In this document: piece after piece, positions 34,262 to 43,288 of the stretch
How positions within the stretch are numbered: position 1 is the stretch's first letter
How the letters are laid out: every line of letters begins with the position of its first letter
Assembly: GCA_963850255.1 (NCBI GenBank)
Contig: CAWKLL010000044.1
Coordinates: 3,444-67,443 of the forward strand
DNA: 64,000 bases
Direction: 5' to 3'
Source of the DNA: J054 sp963850255
GTDB lineage: Bacteria; Pseudomonadota; Gammaproteobacteria; Steroidobacterales; GCA-2729495
Notes under the pieces: model-generated
The model's input: only the letters and a program-made list of their open reading frames with translations
Told to the model about the DNA's origin: nothing
Databases searched by the model: none
Made by a program: the position numbers and the translations under genes

Positions 34262-35001
34262 TAGCCGGCAGCCTGGCGAGCGACGGCCTCGGCGGCTTTT
34301 TTGACCGCCTCGGGATCACCGATAAATTCGCGACTGCGCGGTTTCAGCTGATCATCCAGGTCGTAAAGAATCGGCACGCCGGTGGGGATATTAAAACCCG
34401 TGATATCGGCATCGGAAATGCCGTCCAGCATCTTGACCAGCGCTCGCAGGCTGTTGCCGTGGGCGGCAATAATCACGTCCTCGCCGGCCAGCAGACGTGG
34501 TGCAATGCTGGCCTCCCAGTAGGGCTGTACCCGATCCAGCGTCGTTTTCAGTGATTCCGTAGCGGGCAATTTATCGATGCCGGCGTAGCGCGGATCGTGG
34601 CAGGGGTGGCGCTCATCGTCCTCGGCCAGCGGCGGCGGGGCGATGTCATAGCTGCGCCGCCAGATGTGCACCTGCTCGTCTCCATGCTCGGCGGCGGTTT
34701 CGGCCTTGTTCAATCCCTGCAAGGCGCCGTAGTGGCGCTCGTTTAGTTTCCAGCTGCGTTCGACAGGAATCCACATCAGGTCCATTTCATCCATGATCAG
34801 CCATAGCGTTCGAATGGCGCGCTTGAGGACCGAGGTATAGGCCACGTCGAAGCGAATGCCCAGCTCCTGTAATTGGCGGCCGGCGGCGCGCGCTTCTGCG
34901 ACGCCTTTTTCCGTGAGTTCGACGTCGGTCCAGCCGGTGAACAGGTTTTCCAGGTTCCAGATGCTCTGGCCGTGGCGACAGAGTACGAGTTTTCCGGTCA
35001 T
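34261..35001 (-). CDS. gpmA: 2,3-bisphosphoglycerate-dependent phosphoglycerate mutase
   Basis: The 246-residue enzyme has the catalytic H10 in LCRHGQSIWN, NLFTGWTDVELTEKG, ERHYGALQGLNK and the second catalytic His in AAHGNSLRALVK. It interconverts 3- and 2-phosphoglycerate in glycolysis. AAGGAA lies about 10 bases before the ATG. It is first in a two-gene unit with the carbonic anhydrase. Confidence 0.95.
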   Translation of the reverse strand: MTGKLVLCRHGQSIWNLENLFTGWTDVELTEKGVAEARAAGRQLQELGIRFDVAYTSVLKRAIRTLWLIMDEMDLMWIPVERSWKLNERHYGALQGLNKAETAAEHGDEQVHIWRRSYDIAPPPLAEDDERHPCHDPRYAGIDKLPATESLKTTLDRVQPYWEASIAPRLLAGEDVIIAAHGNSLRALVKMLDGISDADITGFNIPTGVPILYDLDDQLKPRSREFIGDPEAVKKAAEAVARQAAG

Positions 35002-35050
35002 GTGAAGGGTTCCTTGTGTTCTGCTGGTCTATTCTAGCCAGATGCGGGCT

Positions 35051-36148
35051 TCAGGGCAGGTGTGCGGCGGCCAGATAGTCATGCGATTGCATTTCCCGCA
35101 AGCGGCTGCGGGTGCGTTCAAACTCCAGGCTGAGGCGCTGGCCGGTGTAGAGCCGGTCAATCTCGGCGGCGGCAGAAATTATCAGTTTGACGCGCCGATC
35201 ATAGAATTCATCGACCAGGGCGATGAAACGCCGCGCTTCATTTTCATGAAATTTGTCCAGTACCGGCACCTTGCCTAGCAGCACTGTCTGGAAGCTGCGG
35301 GCAATTTCGATATAGTCATTCTGGCTGCGCGGCCCGCCGCACAGCTGTTCGAATTCGAACCAGACAATACCGTCGGCGCGGCGTCGGGTCAGGATGTCGC
35401 GACCGAGTACCTCGATGGGCTGGCCGCTGGTGCCTGCATCCGGGGCGATTTCACCAAAGTAGCGATGCAGATTCTGTTCCGCACCCTCATCCAGGGGCGA
35501 GTGAAAAATGTCTGCCTGTTCCAGCACGCGCAATCGGTAGTCGATGCCGCCGTCGATCTCCATGACTTCGGTGTGGGTTTCGATCAGATCAATGGCGGGC
35601 AGGAATTTCTGCCGTTGCAGCCCGCCTGAATAGAGTTTCCGGGGCGGAATATTCGATGTGGCCACCAGCGTGACCCCGCGTTCGAACAGGGCGTCGAGCA
35701 GGCGAGCCAGGATCATGGCATCGCCGATATCCGCGACGAAGAATTCATCGAAACAGATCACCCGCGCCTGCGCGGCCAGTTCCTCGGCGACCACCTCCAG
35801 CGGGTCGCGCTGCTGCTGTTGTTCACGCAGCCGCTGGTGTACCCGGTACATCAGCCGATGGAAGTGATAGCGCAACTTGTCATCGAAGGGCAGGGCCTCG
35901 AAAAACAGGTCCATGGCGAAGGTCTTGCCGCGGCCGACGCCGCCCCACAGGTATGCACCGCGTACCGTGGCTGGCTGGCGGTCAGTAGCGAGCAAGCCGC
36001 GCAATCGCGCGCCGAGACGCCGCGGCTTTTCGCGCGCGAGTAATTCCCCGCGCACGCGTTCCAGGGCCGTCACAGCCTTAAGCTGGGCCGGGTCCGGGCT
36101 GTAGCCGTTATCCGTCAGTGCGCGTTGATAATGTTCCAGCAGGCTCAT
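35051..36148 (-). CDS. zapE: ZapE, cell division ATPase (AFG1-like)
   Basis: I chose ATG 36148 (MSLLEHYQRALTDNGYSPD), the family N-terminus. The 365-residue ATPase has Walker A GGVGRGKT (69-76), Walker B VICFDEFFVADIGDA and sensor ATSNIPP. The C-terminus (FYDRRVKLIISA, LEFERTRSRLREMQS) matches ZapE. ZapE associates with the Z ring at late division in E. coli; homologues in mitochondria (AFG1) handle protein quality control. Divergent from ETF-QO. Confidence 0.93.
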   Translation of the reverse strand: MSLLEHYQRALTDNGYSPDPAQLKAVTALERVRGELLAREKPRRLGARLRGLLATDRQPATVRGAYLWGGVGRGKTFAMDLFFEALPFDDKLRYHFHRLMYRVHQRLREQQQQRDPLEVVAEELAAQARVICFDEFFVADIGDAMILARLLDALFERGVTLVATSNIPPRKLYSGGLQRQKFLPAIDLIETHTEVMEIDGGIDYRLRVLEQADIFHSPLDEGAEQNLHRYFGEIAPDAGTSGQPIEVLGRDILTRRRADGIVWFEFEQLCGGPRSQNDYIEIARSFQTVLLGKVPVLDKFHENEARRFIALVDEFYDRRVKLIISAAAEIDRLYTGQRLSLEFERTRSRLREMQSHDYLAAAHLP

Positions 36149-36256
36149 GTCACTCTCGCCGCTTGCCGGCCGGAAGCTTAGCGGCTGGCCTGCCCGGGTC
36201 AAGGAACCCCGATGCTAAACTTGCCGCCCCTTGCAGGCTGAGTTGGCACAACGCGC

Positions 36257-37903
36257 ATGAGTGAACGGGAATCCATGGATTTTGACGTGGTTATCGTAGG
36301 GGCTGGCCCCTGCGGGCTGTCGGCGGCTTGCCGCCTGATGCAGATGGCCGCTGAGCAGGGCAGCGAGCTGAATGTTTGCGTGGTTGAGAAAGGCTCGGAG
36401 ATCGGTGCGCATGTTCTTTCCGGTGCCGTTTTCGAGCCGCGACCGCTGGATGAGCTGTTTCCGGATTGGCAGGAACGCGGCGCGCCGGTAAAAGTCCCGG
36501 TAAAGGCTGACCAGTTTCATTTTCTGACCAGCCAGAGTGGCGCCTGGCGGGTACCCGAGTTTTTTGTCCCGCGTGCCACGCGTAATCATGGCAACTACAT
36601 CATCAGTCTGGGCGAGCTTTGTCGCTGGCTGGGCGAGCAGGCCGAAGCACTCGGCGTGAATATCTTTCCCGGTTTCGCCGCCGCCGAGGTTCTCTACGAG
36701 GGGGATCGCGTGGTGGGTGTTGCCACCGGCGATATGGGGCGCGCTGCCAACGGCGAACCCAAGGCCAGTTTCGAGCCTGGCTACGAACTGCGTGCCCGCT
36801 ACACGATTTTTTCCGAGGGTTGCCACGGTAGCCTGGGTAAGCAATTGATGCAGCGTTACTCGCTGCGCGACGGCGCCGATCCTCAGCATTATGGACTGGG
36901 CCTGAAAGAAGTCTGGAGCATAGATCCAGCGTTGCACCAGGAAGGACTGGTGATGCATTCCCTGGGCTGGCCACTGGATAACGGCACCGAGGGCGGGGGC
37001 TTTGTCTACCACGCCGGCGACAACCAGGTGTACCTGGGGCTGATCGTTGCGCTGAACTATCGCAATCCCCATCTCAGCCCCTTCGCCGAGTTCCAGCGCT
37101 GGAAACACCATCCTCGCATTCGTCGTTTCCTCGAGGGTGGTACACGGTTGAGTTATGGTGCCCGGGCCGTCAACAAGGGCGGATTGCAGTCCCTGCCGAA
37201 ACTGGTGTTTCCCGGCGGGCTGCTGGCCGGCTGTGAAGCGGGCTTTCTCAACGGCGCCAAGATCAAGGGTTCGCATACGGCTATGAAGACCGGGATGCTG
37301 GCGGCGGAATCAGTCTTTGCGGCTTTGTCCGCCGATGCGCCTGATGTTGTTGCGGCTTTTCCGGAGGCCGTGGCCTCGTCGTGGGTACACGAGGAGTTGC
37401 ATAAAACGCGCAACTTCGGTCCGGCGCAGAAGAAATTCGGGACCTTTTTCGGCGCCGCTTTTGCCTGGCTGGACCAGAATCTGTTCGCCGGGCGACTGCC
37501 GTTTACCCTGCGCAGTCCGCAGCCCGACTATGCAGCTCTGCAGCCGGTCGCGGCGGCAAAGCCCATCGACTATCCCAGGCCGGACGGCAAGATTAGTTTC
37601 GATCGCTTGTCATCGGTGTTTTTATCCAGCACCAATCATGAAGAGGATCAGCCCTGCCACCTGCAGCTGGCCGATCCCGAGCTGCCGATTCGCGACAACC
37701 TGCCGCGTTACGACGAGCCGGCGCAGCGCTACTGTCCGGCCGGCGTTTACGAAGTCATTGCAGAGCCGGACGGCAGCCAGCGCTTCCAGATCAATGCGCA
37801 GAATTGCGTGCACTGCAAGACCTGCGACATCAAGGATCCGGCCCAGAACATCAACTGGGTGGTGCCGGAAGGTGGCGGTGGTCCCAACTACAGCGGCATG
37901 TAG
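36257..37903 (+). CDS. electron-transfer flavoprotein-ubiquinone oxidoreductase
   Basis: The 548-residue protein begins with a dinucleotide-binding motif VVIVGAGPCGLSAACRL (about 10-27), then EKGSEIGAHVLSGAVFEPR. Its C-terminus has a [4Fe-4S] site with RYCPAGVYEV and NCVHCKTCDIKDP, ending WVVPEGGGGPNYSGM as in mitochondrial and bacterial ETF-QO. It passes electrons from acyl-CoA dehydrogenases through ETF into the quinone pool at the inner membrane. ETF subunits are not in the window. Confidence 0.96.
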   Translation: MSERESMDFDVVIVGAGPCGLSAACRLMQMAAEQGSELNVCVVEKGSEIGAHVLSGAVFEPRPLDELFPDWQERGAPVKVPVKADQFHFLTSQSGAWRVPEFFVPRATRNHGNYIISLGELCRWLGEQAEALGVNIFPGFAAAEVLYEGDRVVGVATGDMGRAANGEPKASFEPGYELRARYTIFSEGCHGSLGKQLMQRYSLRDGADPQHYGLGLKEVWSIDPALHQEGLVMHSLGWPLDNGTEGGGFVYHAGDNQVYLGLIVALNYRNPHLSPFAEFQRWKHHPRIRRFLEGGTRLSYGARAVNKGGLQSLPKLVFPGGLLAGCEAGFLNGAKIKGSHTAMKTGMLAAESVFAALSADAPDVVAAFPEAVASSWVHEELHKTRNFGPAQKKFGTFFGAAFAWLDQNLFAGRLPFTLRSPQPDYAALQPVAAAKPIDYPRPDGKISFDRLSSVFLSSTNHEEDQPCHLQLADPELPIRDNLPRYDEPAQRYCPAGVYEVIAEPDGSQRFQINAQNCVHCKTCDIKDPAQNINWVVPEGGGGPNYSGM

Positions 37904-37909
37904 GCCGTA

Positions 37910-38536
37910 TCAGGACTCATCTACCAGCACCGGCTGCTGCAATTCGACTTCGTCGAGCATGACTTTGTCCGCTTTGAGTCGCAGGCGGCCACTGGCGTAC
38001 CAGGCGATGGCGCGCGGATAAATCAGGTATTCACCCGCCTGCACGCGTTGTCGCAGCGAGTCTTCGGTGTCCTCGGCGCTTACGGCAATGCGGTATTGAA
38101 TAATCGCCGGGCCTGCATCCAGTTCCGGCACCACGAAATGCACCGTCGAGCCATGCCAGCGATCCCCGGCTGCCAGGACCCGTCGAAAGGTATGCAAACC
38201 GCGATACTTGGGTAGCAGGGAGGGGTGAATATTCAGCATGCGGCCGTGGTATCGGGCCACCGCGGCATCCGGCAATATGCGCATGAAGCCGGCCAGCACC
38301 ACCAGCTCCGGCCGGCAGTCGTCCAGCTGGTCCAGCAGCGCGGTTTCGGCATCCTCGCGCCGCTGAAAATCGCCATAGTCGACGGCGCAGGCTTTGATGC
38401 CGGCGCGGCGCGCACGTTCCAGCCCGAAGGCATCGGCGCGATCGCTGAGTACTGCGCAGAGTTCTATCGGCAGGCTGCCGTCCTGGCTGGCATCGATAAT
38501 GGCCTGCAAGTTGGTCCCGCCGCCCGACACCAGCAC
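37910..38536 (-). CDS. purN: PurN, phosphoribosylglycinamide formyltransferase (start region probably frameshifted)
   Basis: The open frame from GTG 38536 encodes 208 residues: SGGGTNLQAIIDA, VVLAGFMRIL, MLNIHPSLLPKYRG (catalytic Asn and His), HFVVPELDAGPAI (catalytic Asp). It transfers formyl from 10-formyl-THF to GAR in purine synthesis. The GTG start removes the first residues of strand 1. A more natural ATG at 38570 overlaps the purM stop (ATGA) but is in another frame; deleting one G in 38551-38567 would give MSDARRAQRTAVLVSGGGTN. So the true start is probably 38570 with an indel. Confidence 0.9.
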   Translation of the reverse strand: MLVSGGGTNLQAIIDASQDGSLPIELCAVLSDRADAFGLERARRAGIKACAVDYGDFQRREDAETALLDQLDDCRPELVVLAGFMRILPDAAVARYHGRMLNIHPSLLPKYRGLHTFRRVLAAGDRWHGSTVHFVVPELDAGPAIIQYRIAVSAEDTEDSLRQRVQAGEYLIYPRAIAWYASGRLRLKADKVMLDEVELQQPVLVDES

Positions 38537-38566
38537 GGCCGTGCGTTGTGCGCGGCGCCGCGTCGC

Positions 38567-39601
38567 TCATGAGCGGATCTGGACCTGGCCTGTACCTGCC
38601 TGAATCTCGCCGATGGCGTAAACCGTTTCACCGAGTTCCGTGAGCTGGGCCGTCGCACGTTCCGCGGAGTCGGCCGGCACTACCAGTACCATGCCGATGC
38701 CGCAATTAAAGGTGCGCAGCATTTCTGCGCTGTCGATATTGCCGGTTTGTTGCAGCCAGTCGAATACGGCCGGCTGCTGCCAGCTGCCGGTATCGACGAG
38801 CGCGTCGCAATGCCCCGGTAATACGCGCACCAGATTTTCCGGTAAACCGCCACCGGTGATGTGTGCGAGTGCGTGGACAGGTGTCTGCTCCAGCAATTTG
38901 AGGATCGAGCGCACATAGATTCGCGTCGGTTGCAGTAAAGCCTGGCCGAGGCTGGTGCCATTCAAGGGCTTATCAAGCGCGTCGCTGCTGCGTTCGAGGA
39001 TCCGGCGTATCAACGAATAGCCATTGGAATGCGGGCCTGAGGAAGCCAGTCCCAGCAGCCGGTCACCGGCAGCCACCTGGCTGCCGTCAATAATCTTGTC
39101 GCGTTCCACGACACCCACGCAGAAACCTGCCAGATCGAGGTCATTGCCCTGGTACATCCCCGGCATTTCTGCCGTTTCACCGCCGAGCAAAGCTGCACCG
39201 GCCAGTTTGCAGCCAGCGGCGATGCCGGTAATTACCTCGCTGGCCACATCCACGTCCAGATGCCCGGTGGCGTAGTAGTCGAGGAACAGCAGCGGTTCGG
39301 CGCCCTGCACAATTACGTCGTTGACGCACATGGCAACCAGGTCGATGCCGACGGTATCCAGCTGATTCATCTCCAGGGCGAGTTTCAGCTTGGTGCCGAC
39401 GCCATCAGTGCCGGCCACCAGCACCGGGCGTCGATAACGCTCCAGGTCAAGTTCGAACAAACCACCGAAACCGCCGATGCCGCCGAGTACCCCGCTGCGC
39501 AGGGTCGACTTTACCGCCGGCTTGATACGCTCGACGAGGGCGTTGCCGGCGTCTATGTCAACGCCAGCGTCTTTGTAAGAAAGCGGTTTATCTGAGGTCA
39601 T
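38567..39601 (-). CDS. purM: PurM, phosphoribosylformylglycinamidine cyclo-ligase
   Basis: I chose ATG 39601 (MTSDKPLSYKDAGVDIDAGN), the family start. The 344-residue enzyme has GGFGGLFEL, LVAGTDGVGTKLKLA, MCVNDVIVQGAEPLLFLDYYA, LLGGETAEMPGMY and HITGGGLPENL. It closes the imidazole ring to form AIR, the fifth step of purine synthesis, just after the PurN step in the route. It overlaps purN by 4 bp. Divergent from the DUF2066 gene, 41 bp apart. Confidence 0.96.
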   Translation of the reverse strand: MTSDKPLSYKDAGVDIDAGNALVERIKPAVKSTLRSGVLGGIGGFGGLFELDLERYRRPVLVAGTDGVGTKLKLALEMNQLDTVGIDLVAMCVNDVIVQGAEPLLFLDYYATGHLDVDVASEVITGIAAGCKLAGAALLGGETAEMPGMYQGNDLDLAGFCVGVVERDKIIDGSQVAAGDRLLGLASSGPHSNGYSLIRRILERSSDALDKPLNGTSLGQALLQPTRIYVRSILKLLEQTPVHALAHITGGGLPENLVRVLPGHCDALVDTGSWQQPAVFDWLQQTGNIDSAEMLRTFNCGIGMVLVVPADSAERATAQLTELGETVYAIGEIQAGTGQVQIRS

Positions 39602-39629
39602 CAGCGGGGATCCGCGGCCGGGGCGCCGG

Positions 39630-39635
39630 TATAAT
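39630..39635 (+). promoter_or_regulatory. -10 box of the DUF2066 gene
   Basis: A perfect TATAAT ends seven bases before the ATG of the DUF2066 gene, in the 41-bp gap after the purM start. The predicted start of transcription falls on or next to the A of the ATG, so the message would be leaderless. No good -35 hexamer sits 16-18 bp upstream. Confidence 0.55.
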
Positions 39636-39642
39636 AGAGCAT

Positions 39643-40728
39643 ATGACCAACTCCACGTTATCTCTGCGGCGTATCTTTCGCTGCTCCGCCCGGCTAGCCG
39701 GCGTGCTGTTGTTGCTGTCGGCCATGGGCCTGGCATCGGCCGCGCAGGTGGTCGATCTGCATTCAGCCGAGGTGGATCAGCCCACCGGGAGCCGTGGGCT
39801 TGAGCAGGCTTTTGCAGCCGCCCTGGCCCAGGTTGTGGTCAAAGTTACCGGGCAGCGATTAGCGGCTATCGAATCGCGGCTGCCGCTGCTGGGTGACCCG
39901 GCCGCCATGGTTGAGCAGTATCGCGGGGTCGCACCCGGGCGGCTGAGCGTAGGCTTCGATGCCGTGGCCCTGCGCAAAGCGCTGGATGCTGCGGAGCTGC
40001 CAGTCTGGAGCGAAGAACGCCCGGCCACGCTGATCTGGCTGGCGGTAGATGCCGGTCGCGGACAGCGGACTATTGTTGCCGCAGCCGAAGAAGATGCCCG
40101 GCCGGCAGCCCGCAATATCGTGTTACGGAAGGAGCAGGCTGCCGCCAGGACCTTGCTGCTGGATGCGGCGAACTCGCGCGGTTTGCCTGTGATCTTGCCG
40201 CTGGTCGATGGTGAAGATCTTAGCCAGGTAAATTTTGCTGATCTGTGGGGCGATTTCACCGATCCGGTGCTGGAAGCTTCGCGCCGCTACCGTGCTGATG
40301 CCGTGCTGATTGGGCGCGCACGGGGCGCCGATCCGGCGAGTTCACGCGTGCGCTGGTCGCTGCTGCTGGGTAATCAGCGCCTGGACTGGAACGGAACAGT
40401 TGCCTCAGGGCCAGAAGAAGCGGCTGATCGCCTGGCTGCGCAACTGGCGGCCGGGCCCGGGGCCGCGCGCGCGCTGGTGGTGGCCGTCGACGGTGTGGTC
40501 GATCTGGCTACTTACGGCAACATCACTCGATACCTGTCCGGACTTAGCAATGTTGAACTCTGCGAAGTGCGCGAGGTTGACGGTCAGCGGGTCGTCTATA
40601 GTCTGACCGTGCGCGGCGATGCGAACCAGTTGATGCGAGTCATTGCATTGCAGCGTCTGCTGCAACCGGTGGACGCGCCCCTGGGAAGCGTCGGCACCGA
40701 TTTGAATTACCTGGTCATCGGCGGTTAA
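39643..40728 (+). CDS. DUF2066 family secreted protein
   Basis: The 361-residue protein has a signal peptide (residues 1-32, cut after GLASA) and the DUF2066 pattern, including AALAQVVVKVTGQ near residue 60 and GRARGADPASSRVRWSLLLG further on. DUF2066 proteins occur throughout Gammaproteobacteria beside purM and hda, as here, but have no assigned function. The ATG lacks a Shine-Dalgarno; see the TATAAT box. It heads a row of three genes ending in hda. Confidence 0.85.
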   Translation: MTNSTLSLRRIFRCSARLAGVLLLLSAMGLASAAQVVDLHSAEVDQPTGSRGLEQAFAAALAQVVVKVTGQRLAAIESRLPLLGDPAAMVEQYRGVAPGRLSVGFDAVALRKALDAAELPVWSEERPATLIWLAVDAGRGQRTIVAAAEEDARPAARNIVLRKEQAAARTLLLDAANSRGLPVILPLVDGEDLSQVNFADLWGDFTDPVLEASRRYRADAVLIGRARGADPASSRVRWSLLLGNQRLDWNGTVASGPEEAADRLAAQLAAGPGAARALVVAVDGVVDLATYGNITRYLSGLSNVELCEVREVDGQRVVYSLTVRGDANQLMRVIALQRLLQPVDAPLGSVGTDLNYLVIGG

Positions 40729-40737
40729 GCGCTGCCC

Positions 40738-41304
40738 GTGCAAATGTTCAAACTCGCGCATATCCCGAACGCGATCTGCTTCCTGCGGATTCTGCTGATC
40801 GTGCCGATTCTCTGGTGTTTGCTGACCGGGCGTTTCGCCAGCGGGTTGTTGCTGATTTTACTGGCGGGATTTTCCGATGGTCTCGATGGCTTTCTGGCCA
40901 AGCGCTTCGGCTGGCGAACCCGGCTGGGGGGCATCCTGGATCCCTTCGCCGACAAACTTTTACTGATGTCCGTATTTTTGGCGCTGACCTGGCTGGGCCT
41001 GACGCCCCTGTGGCTGACTGCCGTGGTATTCGGTCGTGATCTGATGATCATCATCGGTGCCCTGGCTTATAACTACCTGGTGGGCGAAGTACAGCCCCAG
41101 CCGACCCGCATCAGCAAACTCAATACGGCTTTGCAGTTGCTTTACGTGTTGCTGGTGTTGTCGCAGGCTGCGGCCGACTTGCCCTTGCAAATTGCCATCA
41201 CCCTGGTCGGTGCCGGGGTGCTGGTAACCAGTATTGTTTCGGGTATCGATTACCTGTTGACCTGGGGAGGTCGGGCGCGTATTGAGCGTGCCGGCCAGTC
41301 TTGA
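40738..41304 (+). CDS. CDP-alcohol phosphatidyltransferase (PgsA-like)
   Basis: The 188-residue membrane protein has the CDP-alcohol phosphotransferase motif D-G-x2-D-G-x3-A-K-x8-9-G-x3-D-x3-D in SDGLDGFLAKRFG and LGGILDPFADKLL. ATG 40744 is an alternative to GTG 40738. The closest role is phosphatidylglycerophosphate synthase, but the substrate is not certain because an extra family member (pssA) is in the window and the usual pgsA context (uvrC) is missing. It sits between DUF2066 and hda, with the stop overlapping the hda ATG. Confidence 0.85.
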   Translation: MQMFKLAHIPNAICFLRILLIVPILWCLLTGRFASGLLLILLAGFSDGLDGFLAKRFGWRTRLGGILDPFADKLLLMSVFLALTWLGLTPLWLTAVVFGRDLMIIIGALAYNYLVGEVQPQPTRISKLNTALQLLYVLLVLSQAAADLPLQIAITLVGAGVLVTSIVSGIDYLLTWGGRARIERAGQS

Positions 41305-42032
41305 TGCAACAGTTACCCTTACAGGTTGGTCCGGCTGATCATGCCGTGTTCGGCAACTTTACCGCGGGTCCGAATGGCGCACTTCTGCATGCCTTGCAGG
41401 AAATAGCCACGCTGCGACAGCGCGCCTTGTTATGGATGTGGGGGCCCGCCAAGACGGGTCGCAGTCACCTGTTGCAGGCTTGTGTGGCAGCGGCGGACGA
41501 TGCCCGGCAGCGCGCCGCCTATCTGCCGCTGGCGGCCGGCCTCGAACTACCGGCGGCCGCGCTGGAGGAATTTGCCGGGCTCGACCTGGTATGCATAGAC
41601 GATGTCACCAGCGTGGCCGGCGACGCAGACTGGGAACGCGGCTTGTTTCAACTCTACGAAGGACTGCGCGTACGCGGCGCGCGGCTAGTAGTGGCTGCCG
41701 ACCGCGCACCATTGCATGCCGGTTTTGCCTTGCCGGACCTGGTGTCGCGTTTCAGTTCCGGCGCGACTTTCCGGGTCAAACCGTTAAGCGATGGTGAGAA
41801 ACTTGAGGCTCTGCGCCACCGTGCCCAGTGGCGCGGCCTGGAACTGCCCGAGGAAACGGCGCACTACCTGCTGACCCGGGTCGATCGGGATGCCGGTGCT
41901 TTGTTCGCCTTGTTGCAGGACCTGGATCACGAGGCGCTGGTGGCGCAGAAGCGCCTGACGGTGCCGTTTGTAAAACAGGTGTTGAACCGGCGGGCCGGCG
42001 GCCAGCCCGGCGCGCTTAGCGTCTCAGGCTGA
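41304..42032 (+). CDS. hda: Hda, DnaA regulatory inactivator
   Basis: ATG 41304 overlaps the preceding TGA by one base. The 242-residue AAA+ protein begins QQLPLQVGPADHAVFGNF, the clamp-binding N-terminus of Hda (QL-x-LP-like). The P-loop is GPAKTGRSHLLQA, with the Arg replacing Lys as in known Hda. Walker B is LVCIDDV. It couples to the sliding clamp to hydrolyse DnaA-ATP after initiation. The last 17 bases overlap the DUF2069 gene convergently. Confidence 0.9.
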   Translation: MQQLPLQVGPADHAVFGNFTAGPNGALLHALQEIATLRQRALLWMWGPAKTGRSHLLQACVAAADDARQRAAYLPLAAGLELPAAALEEFAGLDLVCIDDVTSVAGDADWERGLFQLYEGLRVRGARLVVAADRAPLHAGFALPDLVSRFSSGATFRVKPLSDGEKLEALRHRAQWRGLELPEETAHYLLTRVDRDAGALFALLQDLDHEALVAQKRLTVPFVKQVLNRRAGGQPGALSVSG

Positions 42033-42342
42033 ATCCCATGCAGCGGGTCCAGTACAGGGCCGCAAAGCAGGCGAGCGCGCTGCCGATGGATAACAGCAGG
42101 CCAACCAGCGGTGTGGCTGGTCCGGCGAGCAGATTCATCACGCCGATGCCCAGGTAGGGAATCATTAGCGTTGCGACCCAGCCGCCCCAGCGCGGTCGCG
42201 GGCGCAGGCCGTTAAGGAACAGGATGGCCAGGGGTAGGGCGGCGAACCAATGCCAGGCTTGCAGCGGTGGCCACAAAATCAATGCCAGCATCAGCGCCAG
42301 CGCCGCCAGGGTCAGCGCCTGTGAAACCCTGGCAAGCTTCAA
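42016..42342 (-). CDS. DUF2069 small membrane protein
   Basis: The 108-residue protein has four hydrophobic segments and the pattern PLAILFLNGLRPRPRW after the second. DUF2069 proteins are common beside wrbA in Gammaproteobacteria, as here, but their role is not known. Its start overlaps the wrbA stop by 4 bp, so both are co-translated. Confidence 0.85.
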   Translation of the reverse strand: MKLARVSQALTLAALALMLALILWPPLQAWHWFAALPLAILFLNGLRPRPRWGGWVATLMIPYLGIGVMNLLAGPATPLVGLLLSIGSALACFAALYWTRCMGFSLRR

Positions 42343-42944
42343 GGTCGATCCCAGCCCTGCAGACGCAGCGCAGCCTCGGCCACGCGCCTGCCGAGGGTCC
42401 GCGCAACGGCGATTTCGTCTTCGCTGAGTTCGCCGGCCTGTCCCGAGAAGGTGACATGGCTGGCGCCATAAGGGGTACCGCCCGTGCGGGTCTCATTCAA
42501 TGCGGCCTCGGAGTAGGGCACGCCGACCAGCAGCATGCCGTGATGTAACAGCGGCAGCGCCATGCTCAGCAGCGTAGTTTCCTGACCGCCATGCAGGCTG
42601 CTGGTGGAGGTAAACAGTCCGGCCGGTTTGCCGCAAAGATCTGCACCCAGCCAGTTGGCGCTGGTGCCGTCAATAAAATACTTCAGTGCTGCCGCCATGT
42701 TGCCGAAGCGCGTCGGACTGCCAAGGATCAATCCGTCGCATTCCACCAGGTCCTGATTGGTCGCGTAGGGCGCGCCTTCGTCCGGCACTTCGGGCAGGCT
42801 CGCCGTGGTATCCGGCGATACTGAGGGCACGCTGCGCAGGCGTGCGGAGACATTGGCCACGGCGTTTACGCCGCGTGCCACCTGGCGCGCCAGCTTGGCT
42901 GTGCTGCCGTGGCGTGAATAATAGAGAACCAGTACTTCGGTCAT
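42339..42944 (-). CDS. wrbA: WrbA-type NAD(P)H:quinone oxidoreductase
   Basis: The 201-residue flavodoxin-fold protein has the FMN phosphate loop YYSRHGSTAKLAR at the N-terminus, GSPTRFGNMAAALKYFID and FTSTSSLHGGQETTLLSM, all WrbA hallmarks. It reduces quinones by two electrons and limits redox cycling. Two bases separate its start from the arsenate reductase gene stop. Confidence 0.93.
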   Translation of the reverse strand: MTEVLVLYYSRHGSTAKLARQVARGVNAVANVSARLRSVPSVSPDTTASLPEVPDEGAPYATNQDLVECDGLILGSPTRFGNMAAALKYFIDGTSANWLGADLCGKPAGLFTSTSSLHGGQETTLLSMALPLLHHGMLLVGVPYSEAALNETRTGGTPYGASHVTFSGQAGELSEDEIAVARTLGRRVAEAALRLQGWDRP

Positions 42945-42946
42945 GC

Positions 42947-43288
42947 CTACACTATCTCCAGAACATTTTCGGGCGGCCGCCCAAGGCGTGCCTGTGCGCC
43001 CACTACGACGATCGGTCGTTGCAGTACGCGTGGATGCCGCGCCAGCCAGGCACAGCGTTCTGTCTCGTTCATGTTTGTTAGCAACTCCCGCTGTTCGCGG
43101 TATTCAGGTTCGTTGTGACGCATCAGGTCCAGCACTGGCAGGCCAAGTTTTTCAGTCAGTTTCTGCACAGTTTCGGCGTTGGGCGGATGCCTGAGATAGT
43201 CGATAATCTCGGGTGTATAACCGCGGCCTTTCAGCAGTTCCAGAGTCTGTCGCGACTTTGAACAGCGTGGATTGTGATAGATCTGCAT
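42947..43288 (-). CDS. arsC: ArsC family arsenate reductase, glutaredoxin-dependent type
   Basis: The 113-residue thioredoxin-fold protein has the active-site HNPRCSKSRQTLELL (catalytic Cys near residue 9) and RPIVVVGAQARLGRPP, which hold the arsenate-binding arginines of the plasmid R773-type ArsC. It is unrelated to the phosphatase-type enzyme at 11956. GGCAGGA precedes the ATG. It could also be a YfgD-like housekeeping homologue, as wrbA neighbours often are. Confidence 0.9.
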   Translation of the reverse strand: MQIYHNPRCSKSRQTLELLKGRGYTPEIIDYLRHPPNAETVQKLTEKLGLPVLDLMRHNEPEYREQRELLTNMNETERCAWLARHPRVLQRPIVVVGAQARLGRPPENVLEIV

